Of a DNA stretch of 64,000 nt, positions 19,029 through 27,971 are shown piece after piece (the first letter of the stretch is position 1; each line of letters starts with the position of its first letter). The stretch spans positions 235,243 through 299,242 of the forward strand of contig NZ_JAOARI010000017.1 of assembly GCF_025210605.1 (NCBI RefSeq), in the 5' to 3' direction. Below the pieces are notes generated by a model that searched no databases, was not told the DNA's origin, and worked only from the letters and a program-made list of their open reading frames with translations. Origin of the DNA: Halodesulfovibrio sp. Its GTDB lineage: Bacteria; Desulfobacterota; Desulfovibrionia; Desulfovibrionales; Desulfovibrionaceae. A program made the translations under genes and the position numbers.

Positions 19029-19718
19029 ATGGAACAAACTATTTTAATCATCGATGACGATGCAAAATTGCAAGATTTATTGACTGAATATCTCGAAAAT
19101 TCAGGCTTCAAAGTAGTATCCTTACTCACAGGTCAGGATGCGCTTTCTACAATCCGCAATGTTGCTCCGTCCCTCATCATTCTGGACGTCATGCTCCCCG
19201 GCAAAGACGGACTGGAAGTCCTACGTGATATCCGCACGGAATCTACCATCCCAATTATTATGCTCACCGCCCGAGGTGACGATGCCGACCGCATTGTCGG
19301 TCTTGAATTGGGTGCTGACGATTACCTTTCCAAACCATTTAACCCACGTGAACTTCTAGCCCGCATTAAAGCTATTTTACGAAGATTCGACAATAGCACC
19401 ACCAAAGTAACGTCACATCAAATTGAATGTGCAGGACTTGCTCTTGAAGCAAGCAGACAAATACTCATTATTGAAAATGAACACATAACACTTTCGCCTA
19501 CTGAAACTAAGCTCATGGCAGAACTCATGCGTAACCCCAACCATGAATTTTCCCGCGATGATCTTATGACAAAAGTATGGGGGCGCGAATTCAACGCGTA
19601 TGATCGCAGTATTGATGTACATATATCTAAGCTGCGAAACATTTTAAAACCATACACCGAACATGCCCACCGCATACGCACAGTGTGGGGCAAAGGGTAC
19701 ATGTTCCTGAGCGATTAA
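19029..19718 (+). CDS. OmpR/CpxR-family response regulator
   Basis: 229 residues. Receiver domain (1-~120): DDD acidic cluster near residue 10, phospho-Asp in LIILDVMLPGKDG, Thr in IIMLTARG, Lys in YLSKPFNPRELLARI. A winged-helix DNA-binding domain follows (SPTETKLMAELMRNP ... RSIDVHISKLRNIL ... IRTVWGKGYMFL). Family role: transcription control by dimer binding to direct repeats. It overlaps the kinase gene by one base (TAATG), so the two are translationally coupled. CpxR is the nearest family I recognise; the envelope-stress role is inferred. Confidence 0.93.
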   Translation: MEQTILIIDDDAKLQDLLTEYLENSGFKVVSLLTGQDALSTIRNVAPSLIILDVMLPGKDGLEVLRDIRTESTIPIIMLTARGDDADRIVGLELGADDYLSKPFNPRELLARIKAILRRFDNSTTKVTSHQIECAGLALEASRQILIIENEHITLSPTETKLMAELMRNPNHEFSRDDLMTKVWGREFNAYDRSIDVHISKLRNILKPYTEHAHRIRTVWGKGYMFLSD

Positions 19719-21133
19719 TGCAACTTAAGTCTATTTCTGCTAAGCTGCTTGCTACATTTCTTTTTATTCTGGCGCTTAGCTTGGCTTTCTATGTCATCTT
19801 ATTTTCAATAACTATGCATCGGGATGCGGAACGCTCTATACAGCGTTCCATCCCGATGATTTCGTCGCTTCTTACCACTGAACTAGCAAGCGTTGCACAA
19901 TCTTCTGACGGTGAAACAGCAAAAAATACTGCTGCACTAAAAAAGATTATGCCCAAGTTGCAGGAAATTCTTCTTGCTGAATACGTATGGATTATCACTC
20001 CAGACGGATCCCGCATTACGGGTGAAGATACAAGTATTCCTGACCACACACTCTCCGTCGTCAAAAATCTTGATGATGATGTTCAGCTTGCGGTGTTCCG
20101 CTCTGTATACACAGATCAGTTGCAAGCCTTGAAATTCTCTATTCCTTTTTGGGGCAAAAAAGCAACAGTGGTGATCGCGCAGCAGCCCACTTGGCCTTCA
20201 CACAAAATACTGCTGGACTTCCTTATCCCTACTGCCGGAACAGGACTGCTTATCGGAATGATCGTTCTGCCCCTCATTTCCAGAACATTACGTCCTCTTA
20301 AAGAACTGGAAGCAGCCGTTATTAACTTTGCAACTGGCGACCTATCAAAACGCGCAGTACCTGTTCATAATGATGAAGTTGGACGCCTATCACGCACGTT
20401 TAACATTATGGCAGACAACTTGGAACAGATGACACGATTCCGGCACGAGCTGACAGCAAATATTTCCCATGAACTACGAAGCCCGCTCACTCGTATTCAG
20501 ATGTCAGAAGAGTTAGCTTTCCTCAGCTGCGAACAACAGAACTATCAGAATGTTAAAAAGCATCTCAATGCTGTCCGCACAGAAGTAGCAGAACTTGACG
20601 GGCTAATTGAAGAAATTTTGCGCCTTTCAAAACTGGAGCTGAATACACAAATAGGTGAAGTAGGGGCATGTGATATTACCAATACCCTGCAACGTCTTAT
20701 ACGTAAAAATGCACCAATTATTGAGCGCAAAAAACTCACCGTGCAGACAGAATATTCCCACGACTGCGTTATTACTTGTAACTACCCGATGGTGAACCTT
20801 GCTATAAGCAACCTTGTTTCCAATGCTCTGAAGTTTTCTCCAGAACGAGGACTCGTTCGCATTGCAACAATCTCGGACTCAACAACAGTCAGCATTGAAA
20901 TATTCAACACCTTCTACCGTAATTTAACCTACACAGAACAAGCCGCGATATTCGAGCCTTTTGCTCGTGCAGAAGGCGAAAACATCCCCGGAACAGGTCT
21001 CGGGCTTGCCCTCGTAGCAAAAGTGGCAGAACAACATGAGGGGCGTGTAAGTGCACATAACCGAGTCGGTGGTCTTCTTTTCCGGCTTACCCTTCCTCGC
21101 GTTCTCGCATCACACAAGCAAAGAAAAGCGTAG
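19718..21133 (+). CDS. CpxA-like sensor histidine kinase
   Basis: 471 residues. Seen: membrane segment ~8-30, a periplasmic domain (~31-165), a second membrane segment (~170-192), HAMP (~193-245), the HisKA H-box (HELTANISHELRSPLTRIQM), the N-box (NLVSNALKFSPERG) and G-box (GTGLGLALVAKVAEQHEG). The start is the ATG at 19718 overlapping the regulator stop; the frame extends upstream only inside the regulator gene. It phosphorylates the preceding OmpR-type regulator. The sensed signal is unknown. Confidence 0.93.
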   Translation: MQLKSISAKLLATFLFILALSLAFYVILFSITMHRDAERSIQRSIPMISSLLTTELASVAQSSDGETAKNTAALKKIMPKLQEILLAEYVWIITPDGSRITGEDTSIPDHTLSVVKNLDDDVQLAVFRSVYTDQLQALKFSIPFWGKKATVVIAQQPTWPSHKILLDFLIPTAGTGLLIGMIVLPLISRTLRPLKELEAAVINFATGDLSKRAVPVHNDEVGRLSRTFNIMADNLEQMTRFRHELTANISHELRSPLTRIQMSEELAFLSCEQQNYQNVKKHLNAVRTEVAELDGLIEEILRLSKLELNTQIGEVGACDITNTLQRLIRKNAPIIERKKLTVQTEYSHDCVITCNYPMVNLAISNLVSNALKFSPERGLVRIATISDSTTVSIEIFNTFYRNLTYTEQAAIFEPFARAEGENIPGTGLGLALVAKVAEQHEGRVSAHNRVGGLLFRLTLPRVLASHKQRKA

Positions 21134-21330
21134 CAAGAGCTTACAACAGCCCTGTAGCTGGCGCGTTATTTCTATAAAGCTCATTCAGTAGACTGTTCAT
21201 TCATTTTCCCAAATACATCTGCGAAACACCAAGCAGCTTGTCATTTCACATCCTAACCCTTTACGCTTTTATGGGGATACTAGCCTGCGGCATTGCCGTA
21301 CCTAGAGCGTTTTTCTGAAGAGCAGGCATA

Positions 21331-21358
21331 AAAAAAGGGAGAGATATAATCCCTCCCT
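21331..21358 (-). terminator. intrinsic terminator after tolC-like gene
   Basis: On the minus strand AGGGAG-type arms (21353-21358 with 21336-21341) are followed by a run of T. It lies 23 bp past the stop of the outer-membrane protein gene. Confidence 0.75.
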
Positions 21359-21380
21359 ATATACACTCTGTTCGAACGAC

Positions 21381-22700
21381 TTATTCAGCTACGGAAACAA
21401 ATTCAGCTGAATCTAAGCCGAAGGAGTTAACCAGACCGCCGCCTAACGCGATAAGTCTGTATGAAGCAATAAGTACATTTACTTTAGCTGTTACAAGACG
21501 CCCACGAGTTATAAACAGCTCGTTCTCGGCATCAAGAACATCCAGCAAGGTACGCTGTCCAACAGTAAACTGCTGTGCGTATACATCGCGAGTTTCAACG
21601 TTGAAGCCTACAGCTTTATTGTACTGCTCAACCTGTTCAAAAGCAGCATTCTGCTCGCTCCATGTAGAGGCTACTTCGCGGTACAATTCGTTTTCTGTAT
21701 CACGGTATTCATCAAGAGCTTTAAGCTTACGTGCCTTTGCAGCGCGGGTTAACGCAAGGTCGCTTCCGCCATTAAATAAGTTCCATTTACCGACAACAGC
21801 AAAGCGCAAATCGGTGTTGTAATCATCAACACCAAGCATGTCTTCAGCGTAACGGTACGAACCTTCACCGGTAATTCTTGGGTAGTAGAAAGACTCACGC
21901 TCGTTCACGAGACCATCAGCCACTTCAACTTCATATTTACGAGTATCAAGACGCGGGTTCTTGCTACGCATACGCATAAATGCTGTTTCGAGATCGACAG
22001 GGGCAGCATCAGAAAGCTCAACATCTTCAAGCTCATCTGGGTCCATACCAGTCAAACGCTTGTATTTTGCAATGGCAAGTTCCAAGTCGCTACGTTGCTG
22101 AGCAAGTGTAGCCAATGCGCGGGCAAGACGCCCCTGAGTAAGGGTAAGGTCAGAAACACTTCCGCCGCCAGCATCCACAAGCTCCTGCATTGAAACAAGG
22201 ATATCGCGGTACTGCTGAGCATTCTCTTCTGCCAATTCAACTAATGCTCTGTCACGGATAACAGTGAGGTGAGCAATTACGGCATCAAGCCCAAAGCGTT
22301 CACCAGCATCAACAACCTGACTCAGTGAAGATTTATATGCAGCTTCAGTGCCCTCTACGCGGCTCTGAGTAAATCGACCATCATAAATGAGCTGAGAAAT
22401 AGAGACATCGCCCTCAAAAGCACCCTTCCAGTCATATTCTGTACCGTTACTACGGGTAGTCAGACTACTATGGACTGTTGGACCATAAGAACCGGATGCA
22501 TTCACGTCTGGAAGATAACCACCCCATGCAGATCGATTATCTTGCTTTGCAGCCTTAGTTTCATTTTGCAGTGCAGCAATACGAGGGTATGTTTTCAATG
22601 TAGCAAGAACACTGTCCTTCAGCGAAATCCCTGCGGAAGCGATGCTCGTACATCCTAAAAGTACCGACGCAGCTACTACTAATGCGCACATTCTTTTCAT
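21381..22700 (-). CDS. TolC-family outer-membrane channel (LapE-like)
   Basis: 439 residues. Signal peptide, then two tandem outer-membrane-efflux repeats forming the TolC trimer barrel and coiled-coil tunnel: strand-like GAFEGDVSISQLIYDGR and RFAVVGKWNLFNGGSD stretches, helices rich in Ala/Glu/Arg, and YAQQFTVGQRTLLDVLDAENEL near the C-terminus, typical of type I secretion partners. The signal region contains VLLGC, which could be a lipobox, but ASIASA-G also fits signal peptidase I. Start: ATG with AGGAG 6 nt upstream. It is divergent from the lapB/lapC-like genes and most likely provides their outer-membrane channel. Confidence 0.9.
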   Translation of the reverse strand: MKRMCALVVAASVLLGCTSIASAGISLKDSVLATLKTYPRIAALQNETKAAKQDNRSAWGGYLPDVNASGSYGPTVHSSLTTRSNGTEYDWKGAFEGDVSISQLIYDGRFTQSRVEGTEAAYKSSLSQVVDAGERFGLDAVIAHLTVIRDRALVELAEENAQQYRDILVSMQELVDAGGGSVSDLTLTQGRLARALATLAQQRSDLELAIAKYKRLTGMDPDELEDVELSDAAPVDLETAFMRMRSKNPRLDTRKYEVEVADGLVNERESFYYPRITGEGSYRYAEDMLGVDDYNTDLRFAVVGKWNLFNGGSDLALTRAAKARKLKALDEYRDTENELYREVASTWSEQNAAFEQVEQYNKAVGFNVETRDVYAQQFTVGQRTLLDVLDAENELFITRGRLVTAKVNVLIASYRLIALGGGLVNSFGLDSAEFVSVAE

Positions 22701-23428
22701 AAACCACTCCTGAATTGTTCACTCGTCTGCTTCACAAAAAGCAGACCCCCTACTACTCAGACATGATATTGTACGTTCCCCCCAATATCATGCTCGCAAT
22801 CTCCTGCATATACTCTGTTCACTATAACTTCTCAAGAAAAAACAGCTTTTACAGAAAATGCAACCCCGTTTTACGTACTAAAAAACATACAAAATACGTC
22901 CAACACACCTAAACTATGAACAATACTTTCAGCCGAATTTTACAAAGATGATGCAACTGATACGACCATCCTCCAGCAGTAAAACCAACCAACAGTACAT
23001 TTAGTGCAACTACGCGTTCTTCTTGCACAGTGTACACAACAAAACATCAAAGCAAGCACTTCAGAACAGCGCTAACTTTGGCGCTCCATAGCAACCATGG
23101 ATGCATGGAGTATCAATACGCTGCCACATGTTCACTACAGGCAATGATACACCCTACCTCCTGTTATCATAACCCTTATATGAAACATGCTAAAAACAGC
23201 TCTTCTCTCTAACCAGATTTCATCTGCGGGCAAATGATAAACACAACAAATAAACTCATTCAATTGAACAAGTTAAAGTGGCTCACCCAATCTCCCTTGC
23301 ACCAGAGAGAGCTGCTGCTCTGTCTATACTTTTCAAAAGAATTATGGGAATAAGATGAGAAACATTACTACACGTTATCAATATTTTTTGTGCAACCAAT
23401 ACAAAAAATATGGTCATAAGGGGTGCTC
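22701..23428. other. 728-bp divergent regulatory gap, no gene recognised
   Basis: Short frames of 60-65 codons occur but lack ribosome sites and sensible composition. The region separates the divergent tolC-like and lapB-like genes, so their promoters are here. I looked for a GEMM-type c-di-GMP riboswitch core and did not see one. Confidence 0.4.
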
Positions 23429-25750
23429 ATGACTGACTCGAATCCAAAACAGCCAATTCCGGACACTGCACCGCAGCCTGAACCGGAAAGCGTGGAACAT
23501 CCTTCTGGTGAAAAACACGCTTATTCCTCAAGAACACCACGTAATTCTGTTGATGCAACATCAAAAAAACAGTCACCATCCCCAAAAAAAACGGTTGTTG
23601 ATCCCCCCTTACCGTCAGATGTGGATTATGAATCCCCATTGCTGCGTTCACTCGTACAGTTGTTCGCCTTACTAGGAAAACCGCTGACGCTGGAACAGCT
23701 GAAGACAGGTTTGCCGGAACACGGTGTACCTTCCCACACCTCAGCCTGTCTGCGTGCAGCACTTCAAGCTGGCATGAAAGCAAAGGTAGCACGTCGCGAA
23801 TCCCTTTCTGAAATATCCAACCTCACGCTTCCATGTATCATTCTGTTAAAGAATAAAGGGGCTGGCGTTCTTACATCGCTTACAGAAACACATGCCAAAA
23901 TCATTTTTCCAGAAATGAGCAACACGCCTATTTCTGTACTCCGCGATAAGCTTAATGAAGAATATGCTGGCTACGTCATTTTTGGACAAATCGACGGACG
24001 ACTGGATAAGCGCGCAAGCCAGCTGAAGCTGTTAAAAACAAAACGCTGGTTTTGGGACACCATCCTTTACTTTTTCCCGATATACAAACACGTCGGGCTG
24101 GCAAGTATCATTATCAACCTGCTTGCGCTTGCCTCGCCACTGTTTTTTATGAACGTCTATGACAGGGTTGTACCGAACAACGCTGTCGATACCTTATGGG
24201 TGCTCGCTGCGGGTATCGGCATCGCCCTTGTTTTCGATTTTATTCTTCGCAACCTGCGTAGTTATTTTTGTGACGTTGCAGGCAAAAATGCAGACGTCAT
24301 TCTTGCATCACGCCTGATGCAGCACATCATGGCTCTGCGCCTTGATGACAAGCCGGACTCCACCGGTACAATGGCAAATAATCTGCGTGAATTTGAATCG
24401 CTGCGTGAATTTTTCAGTTCAACAACCTTACTTGCCATTATCGATCTGCCATTTTTATTCGTCTTCCTCGGACTTATCCATTTCATTGGCGGTCCAATGG
24501 TATTCATCCCCGGTGTTGCCGTTCCTGTCGTTATCCTTTGCGGCTTACTGCTCCAGTACCCGTTCCAGCGAGCAATTGAAGCCGGATATAAAGAAGGGGC
24601 GCAAAAACACGCACTGCTTATCGAGATTATAAACGGCATTGAAACCGTCAAAACAAGCATGGCAGAAGGTCACATGCAGCAACTTTGGGAAAAAGTTGTA
24701 GGCATGAGCGCAAAGTCCAGCAATCACGCTAAAAGACTGGCAAACTTCTCCATGACATTCACTATGTTTGCTGCTCAGGCAGTTTCAGTATTCACTATTG
24801 TTGTGGGGGTTTACCGCATCAGCGATGGCGAACTGACCATGGGTGGATTGATTGCATGTAACATTCTCGCAGGTAGAGCCATGGCTCCGTTAAGCCAGAT
24901 AGCTGGCATGCTCTCACGCATGCAGCAATCCCGCATGGCATTGAAATCCCTTGATCTTATCATGCAACTCCCGACAGAAGCGCAGGACGAATACACAGGT
25001 ATCAGCTACGAAAAACTTGATGCATCTATTACCTTTGATTCTCTTGCCTTCAAATATCCAGAAGCAGAACGTTTTGCCCTTGAAGATATTCACTTGAAAA
25101 TCCGCAAAGGAGAACGGGTGGGCATTATCGGCAGAATGGGTTCCGGCAAAAGTACTCTGGGTAAACTGAGTGTAGGACTGTATCGTCCAACAGAAGGTGC
25201 TGTGAAACTTGGCGGTGTTGATATCCGCCAAATGGACATAGCTGATTTACGCTCACGTACTGGCTATGTTTCGCAGGATAACTACCTCTTCTACGGTTCC
25301 GTGCGCGACAATATCGCTATCGGCAATCCGCAAGCCGATGAAAATGCCATTCTACGTGCTGCGTCTATCGCAGGTGTTACAGATTTTGTTCAATCTCACC
25401 CAGCCGGATTCGGCTTACAGGTTGGCGAACGCGGTATGGCTCTCTCCGGTGGACAACGACAATCCATCGCACTGGCTCGTGCATTGTTAACTGACCCTGA
25501 CATTATCATTCTAGATGAACCAAGTTCCAATATGGACAACGGTTCCGAATACACATTCAAGCGCAAACTCGCACAGATTGTGTCGGGCAAAACCCTGCTA
25601 CTCATCACACACAGACTGAGCATGCTGGATGTTGTAGACAGACTCATTGTAATGGATAACGGAAAAGTTGTTGCCGACGGTCCTAAAGCTGTCGTTCTTG
25701 ACGCATTGAAGAAAGATCAGATCAAAAAAGCACCGACAAGAGCGGCGTAG
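23429..25750 (+). CDS. lapB: type I secretion ABC transporter, LapB-like
   Basis: 773 residues. A polar N-terminal tail (~1-65) precedes a C39-like domain (~75-190) in which the catalytic Cys/His cannot be found, as in adhesin transporters with inactive peptidase domains. The membrane domain (~210-490) is followed by the ABC domain: Walker A GRMGSGKST, Q-loop, signature LSGGQRQ, Walker B DIIILDEP, and switch His in ITHRLS. It exports a large C-terminal-signal protein. Start: ATG at 23429 with AAGGGG 5 nt upstream, preferred over the GTG at 23423. First gene of a lapBCG-like operon. Confidence 0.9.
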   Translation: MTDSNPKQPIPDTAPQPEPESVEHPSGEKHAYSSRTPRNSVDATSKKQSPSPKKTVVDPPLPSDVDYESPLLRSLVQLFALLGKPLTLEQLKTGLPEHGVPSHTSACLRAALQAGMKAKVARRESLSEISNLTLPCIILLKNKGAGVLTSLTETHAKIIFPEMSNTPISVLRDKLNEEYAGYVIFGQIDGRLDKRASQLKLLKTKRWFWDTILYFFPIYKHVGLASIIINLLALASPLFFMNVYDRVVPNNAVDTLWVLAAGIGIALVFDFILRNLRSYFCDVAGKNADVILASRLMQHIMALRLDDKPDSTGTMANNLREFESLREFFSSTTLLAIIDLPFLFVFLGLIHFIGGPMVFIPGVAVPVVILCGLLLQYPFQRAIEAGYKEGAQKHALLIEIINGIETVKTSMAEGHMQQLWEKVVGMSAKSSNHAKRLANFSMTFTMFAAQAVSVFTIVVGVYRISDGELTMGGLIACNILAGRAMAPLSQIAGMLSRMQQSRMALKSLDLIMQLPTEAQDEYTGISYEKLDASITFDSLAFKYPEAERFALEDIHLKIRKGERVGIIGRMGSGKSTLGKLSVGLYRPTEGAVKLGGVDIRQMDIADLRSRTGYVSQDNYLFYGSVRDNIAIGNPQADENAILRAASIAGVTDFVQSHPAGFGLQVGERGMALSGGQRQSIALARALLTDPDIIILDEPSSNMDNGSEYTFKRKLAQIVSGKTLLLITHRLSMLDVVDRLIVMDNGKVVADGPKAVVLDALKKDQIKKAPTRAA

Positions 25751-25761
25751 GAGTCCGTCCC

Positions 25762-27090
25762 ATGAAAAAAGCACCATACAGACTGGAAGATATCGAATTT
25801 ATGAGCGAGGTAGACGCAGCATTGCGCCACCGCGGTCATCCTAAAGCATATCTACTCTCCGTTTTCATTTTTCTGGTTTTCACAGCGTTTCTGGTGTGGG
25901 CACACTATGCAGTGCTGGATGAAGTAACCAGAGGCTCCGGCGTTATTGTTCCTTCACGAAAAATTCAGGAACTGCAAAACCTTGAAGGTGGTATCCTCAG
26001 CGAACTGCTTGTAACGGAAGGACAGATTGTAGAAAAAGACCAGATTCTTGTCCGTATCGATAACGAACAAGCAGAAAGTGTTGTGCGCGATGCCGAATCC
26101 AAAACACTCGAGCACAAAGTAGCTATTTTGCGTCTGCTTGCAGAAGCCAATGAGACCCCGCTGAACTATCCAGAAAAATTAAAAACTGAAGCACCGCAAA
26201 TGGTGGCTGACCAGATTGCTATCTACAATGCCAGAAAAGCCCAGCTGAAAACCGAGCTAAGCGTTCTTGCATCACAAAAATTCCAACGAGATCAAGAAAT
26301 CTCGGAAATGATTGGCAAGCGCAAACAACTTATATCAAGCCATAAGATTGCAAAAGAGCGACGCGACATTGCACGCCCGCTCATGAAAAAGAATGTGTAC
26401 CCAAAACTCGACTACCTCCAGCTGGAAGAACATCTTATCCAGCTGAAAGGCGACATTGAAGCCCTTTCTTTGGCTATACCGCGTATCCGCAGGGCAGCAG
26501 AAGAGGCAGGCGAGCGGACAAAGCAGCGCCTTGCAGAATTCAAAAATGAAGCGCACCGCGAAATCAACCAGCGGCGCGTTGAAATGCGCTCTCTTAAAGA
26601 GGCAATGGCAGCCGGAAACGACAGAGTAACTCGAACCGACCTGCGTGCACCTGTGCGGGGTACAGTTAAGCAAATTGCTGCAAATACACTTGGCGGTGTT
26701 ATCAGACCCGGTGACACTATCCTTGAGATTGTACCATTGGATGATACATTGCTTATTGAAGCCCGTGTGCGCCCTGCCGATATTGCATTTCTCCACCCCG
26801 GACAAAAGGCAATGATCAAAATCACAGCGTATGACTTTTCCATTTACGGCGGGCTTGAAGGGGTAGTGGAACAAATCAGTGCGGATACTATTGAAGATAA
26901 ACGCGGAGAGAGCTTTTATCTTGTAAAATTACGCACAAAAACCAATACTATTGTGTATCGGGGAGAAAACCTGCCGATTATCCCCGGCATGACAACTTCC
27001 GTAGATATCCTTACAGGCAAAAAATCTGTGCTGGACTATCTGCTGAAGCCAATTTTAAAGGCTAAACAAAACGCTCTGAGAGAACGGTAA
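25762..27090 (+). CDS. lapC: HlyD-family membrane-fusion protein, LapC-like
   Basis: 442 residues. One N-terminal membrane helix (~32-52), then biotinyl-lipoyl-like half motifs (LQNLEGGILSELLVTEGQIVEK and TDLRAPVRGTVKQIA), a long helical hairpin (~100-290) and a C-terminal beta-barrel ending in the HlyD signature region (GENLPIIPGMTTSVDILTG). It bridges the ABC transporter to the TolC-like channel. It starts 11 bp after lapB (GGAGTCCGTCCC upstream), and the next gene starts at the base after its stop. Confidence 0.93.
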   Translation: MKKAPYRLEDIEFMSEVDAALRHRGHPKAYLLSVFIFLVFTAFLVWAHYAVLDEVTRGSGVIVPSRKIQELQNLEGGILSELLVTEGQIVEKDQILVRIDNEQAESVVRDAESKTLEHKVAILRLLAEANETPLNYPEKLKTEAPQMVADQIAIYNARKAQLKTELSVLASQKFQRDQEISEMIGKRKQLISSHKIAKERRDIARPLMKKNVYPKLDYLQLEEHLIQLKGDIEALSLAIPRIRRAAEEAGERTKQRLAEFKNEAHREINQRRVEMRSLKEAMAAGNDRVTRTDLRAPVRGTVKQIAANTLGGVIRPGDTILEIVPLDDTLLIEARVRPADIAFLHPGQKAMIKITAYDFSIYGGLEGVVEQISADTIEDKRGESFYLVKLRTKTNTIVYRGENLPIIPGMTTSVDILTGKKSVLDYLLKPILKAKQNALRER

Positions 27091-27957
27091 TTGCGTCACC
27101 GGACACATTCTATAGTATTTCGTGCAGCTATTGCTTGCAGTATTTGTTGCTTTCTTATTGCAACACTACTTGTGCAAGCATCTGCGGAACCTAAAAAGAA
27201 TTTCCCAAGAGCATCTGTCAGTACAAAAGGGGCATCTCTTTCCACCGGAAAGAAAAAATCAGCATTTCGTATGCTGTTCAAAACCCCCGCTGTAAAAAAA
27301 ACGAGACCCAAGCGAAGAAAAAAAGCTGTTTCCAGCTCCGGCCCGCTCAAAGATAAAAACGGGAACATTCGCCTGTTCCGCACTATTGAGCTTAAGGGTA
27401 AAAACAAAACTCTGGCGCGCTGGCAACGCATTGTTAATGCAATGGCTGCACACAAGCAGCAATATCTTTCTAATTCGCTGCCTACCTCTGGTAAAAACCA
27501 GAAAAAGCGATGGAAACAATTCAAAAGCACGGTTGTTTCCAAACCGCGTATGCAGCAGCTGCGTATGGTCAACTCCTACTTTAACAAGTGGCCGTATCGC
27601 CTTGATAAAGAAAACTGGGGAAAACGGGAATACTGGGCAACACCGCCTGAATTCGTCAAAAAATCAGGTGACTGTGAAGATTATGCTATAGCAAAATACT
27701 ATGCATTACGTGAATTGGGGCTCCCTGCTTCCTCAATGCGCATTGTTGCTCTTATGGATAACATCCGCCGTCTCGGTCACGCCGTGCTGGTTGTGTACCA
27801 CGGTGGAGATGCATGGGTACTGGATAACCAGACAAAGCTGGTACTCTCGCATTCCAAGTTCTCTCACTATGTTCCACAGTTTTCTGTAAACGAAACTAAT
27901 CGCTGGGCACATATCCCTGCGAAGAAAAATCAACTGGCTTCCAAGCCGAAAAAATGA
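27091..27957 (+). CDS. lapG: LapG-type periplasmic cysteine protease (BTLCP)
   Basis: 288 residues. Signal peptide (~12-31), a basic linker (~32-90), then a transglutaminase-like Cys protease domain with the catalytic triad visible: Cys in KSGDCEDYAIAKY, His in RRLGHAVLVV, Asp in AWVLDNQTKLVL. In the Pseudomonas Lap system this enzyme cuts a surface adhesin to release biofilm cells and is restrained by LapD. Start: TTG directly abutting the lapC stop, so translational coupling is likely; no ATG gives the signal peptide. As I recall, the D. vulgaris homologue is called DvhG. Confidence 0.88.
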   Translation: MRHRTHSIVFRAAIACSICCFLIATLLVQASAEPKKNFPRASVSTKGASLSTGKKKSAFRMLFKTPAVKKTRPKRRKKAVSSSGPLKDKNGNIRLFRTIELKGKNKTLARWQRIVNAMAAHKQQYLSNSLPTSGKNQKKRWKQFKSTVVSKPRMQQLRMVNSYFNKWPYRLDKENWGKREYWATPPEFVKKSGDCEDYAIAKYYALRELGLPASSMRIVALMDNIRRLGHAVLVVYHGGDAWVLDNQTKLVLSHSKFSHYVPQFSVNETNRWAHIPAKKNQLASKPKK

Positions 27958-27971
27958 TTCCGGAGCTGATA

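Noticed and set aside
21381..22700. lipoprotein signal (VLLGC) in the TolC-like protein
   Set aside because: A signal-peptidase I site (ASIASA-G) a few residues later fits as well; left undecided.
22701..23428. c-di-GMP riboswitch upstream of the Lap-like secretion genes
   Set aside because: Looked for because of the biofilm context, but no GEMM-like conserved core is present.
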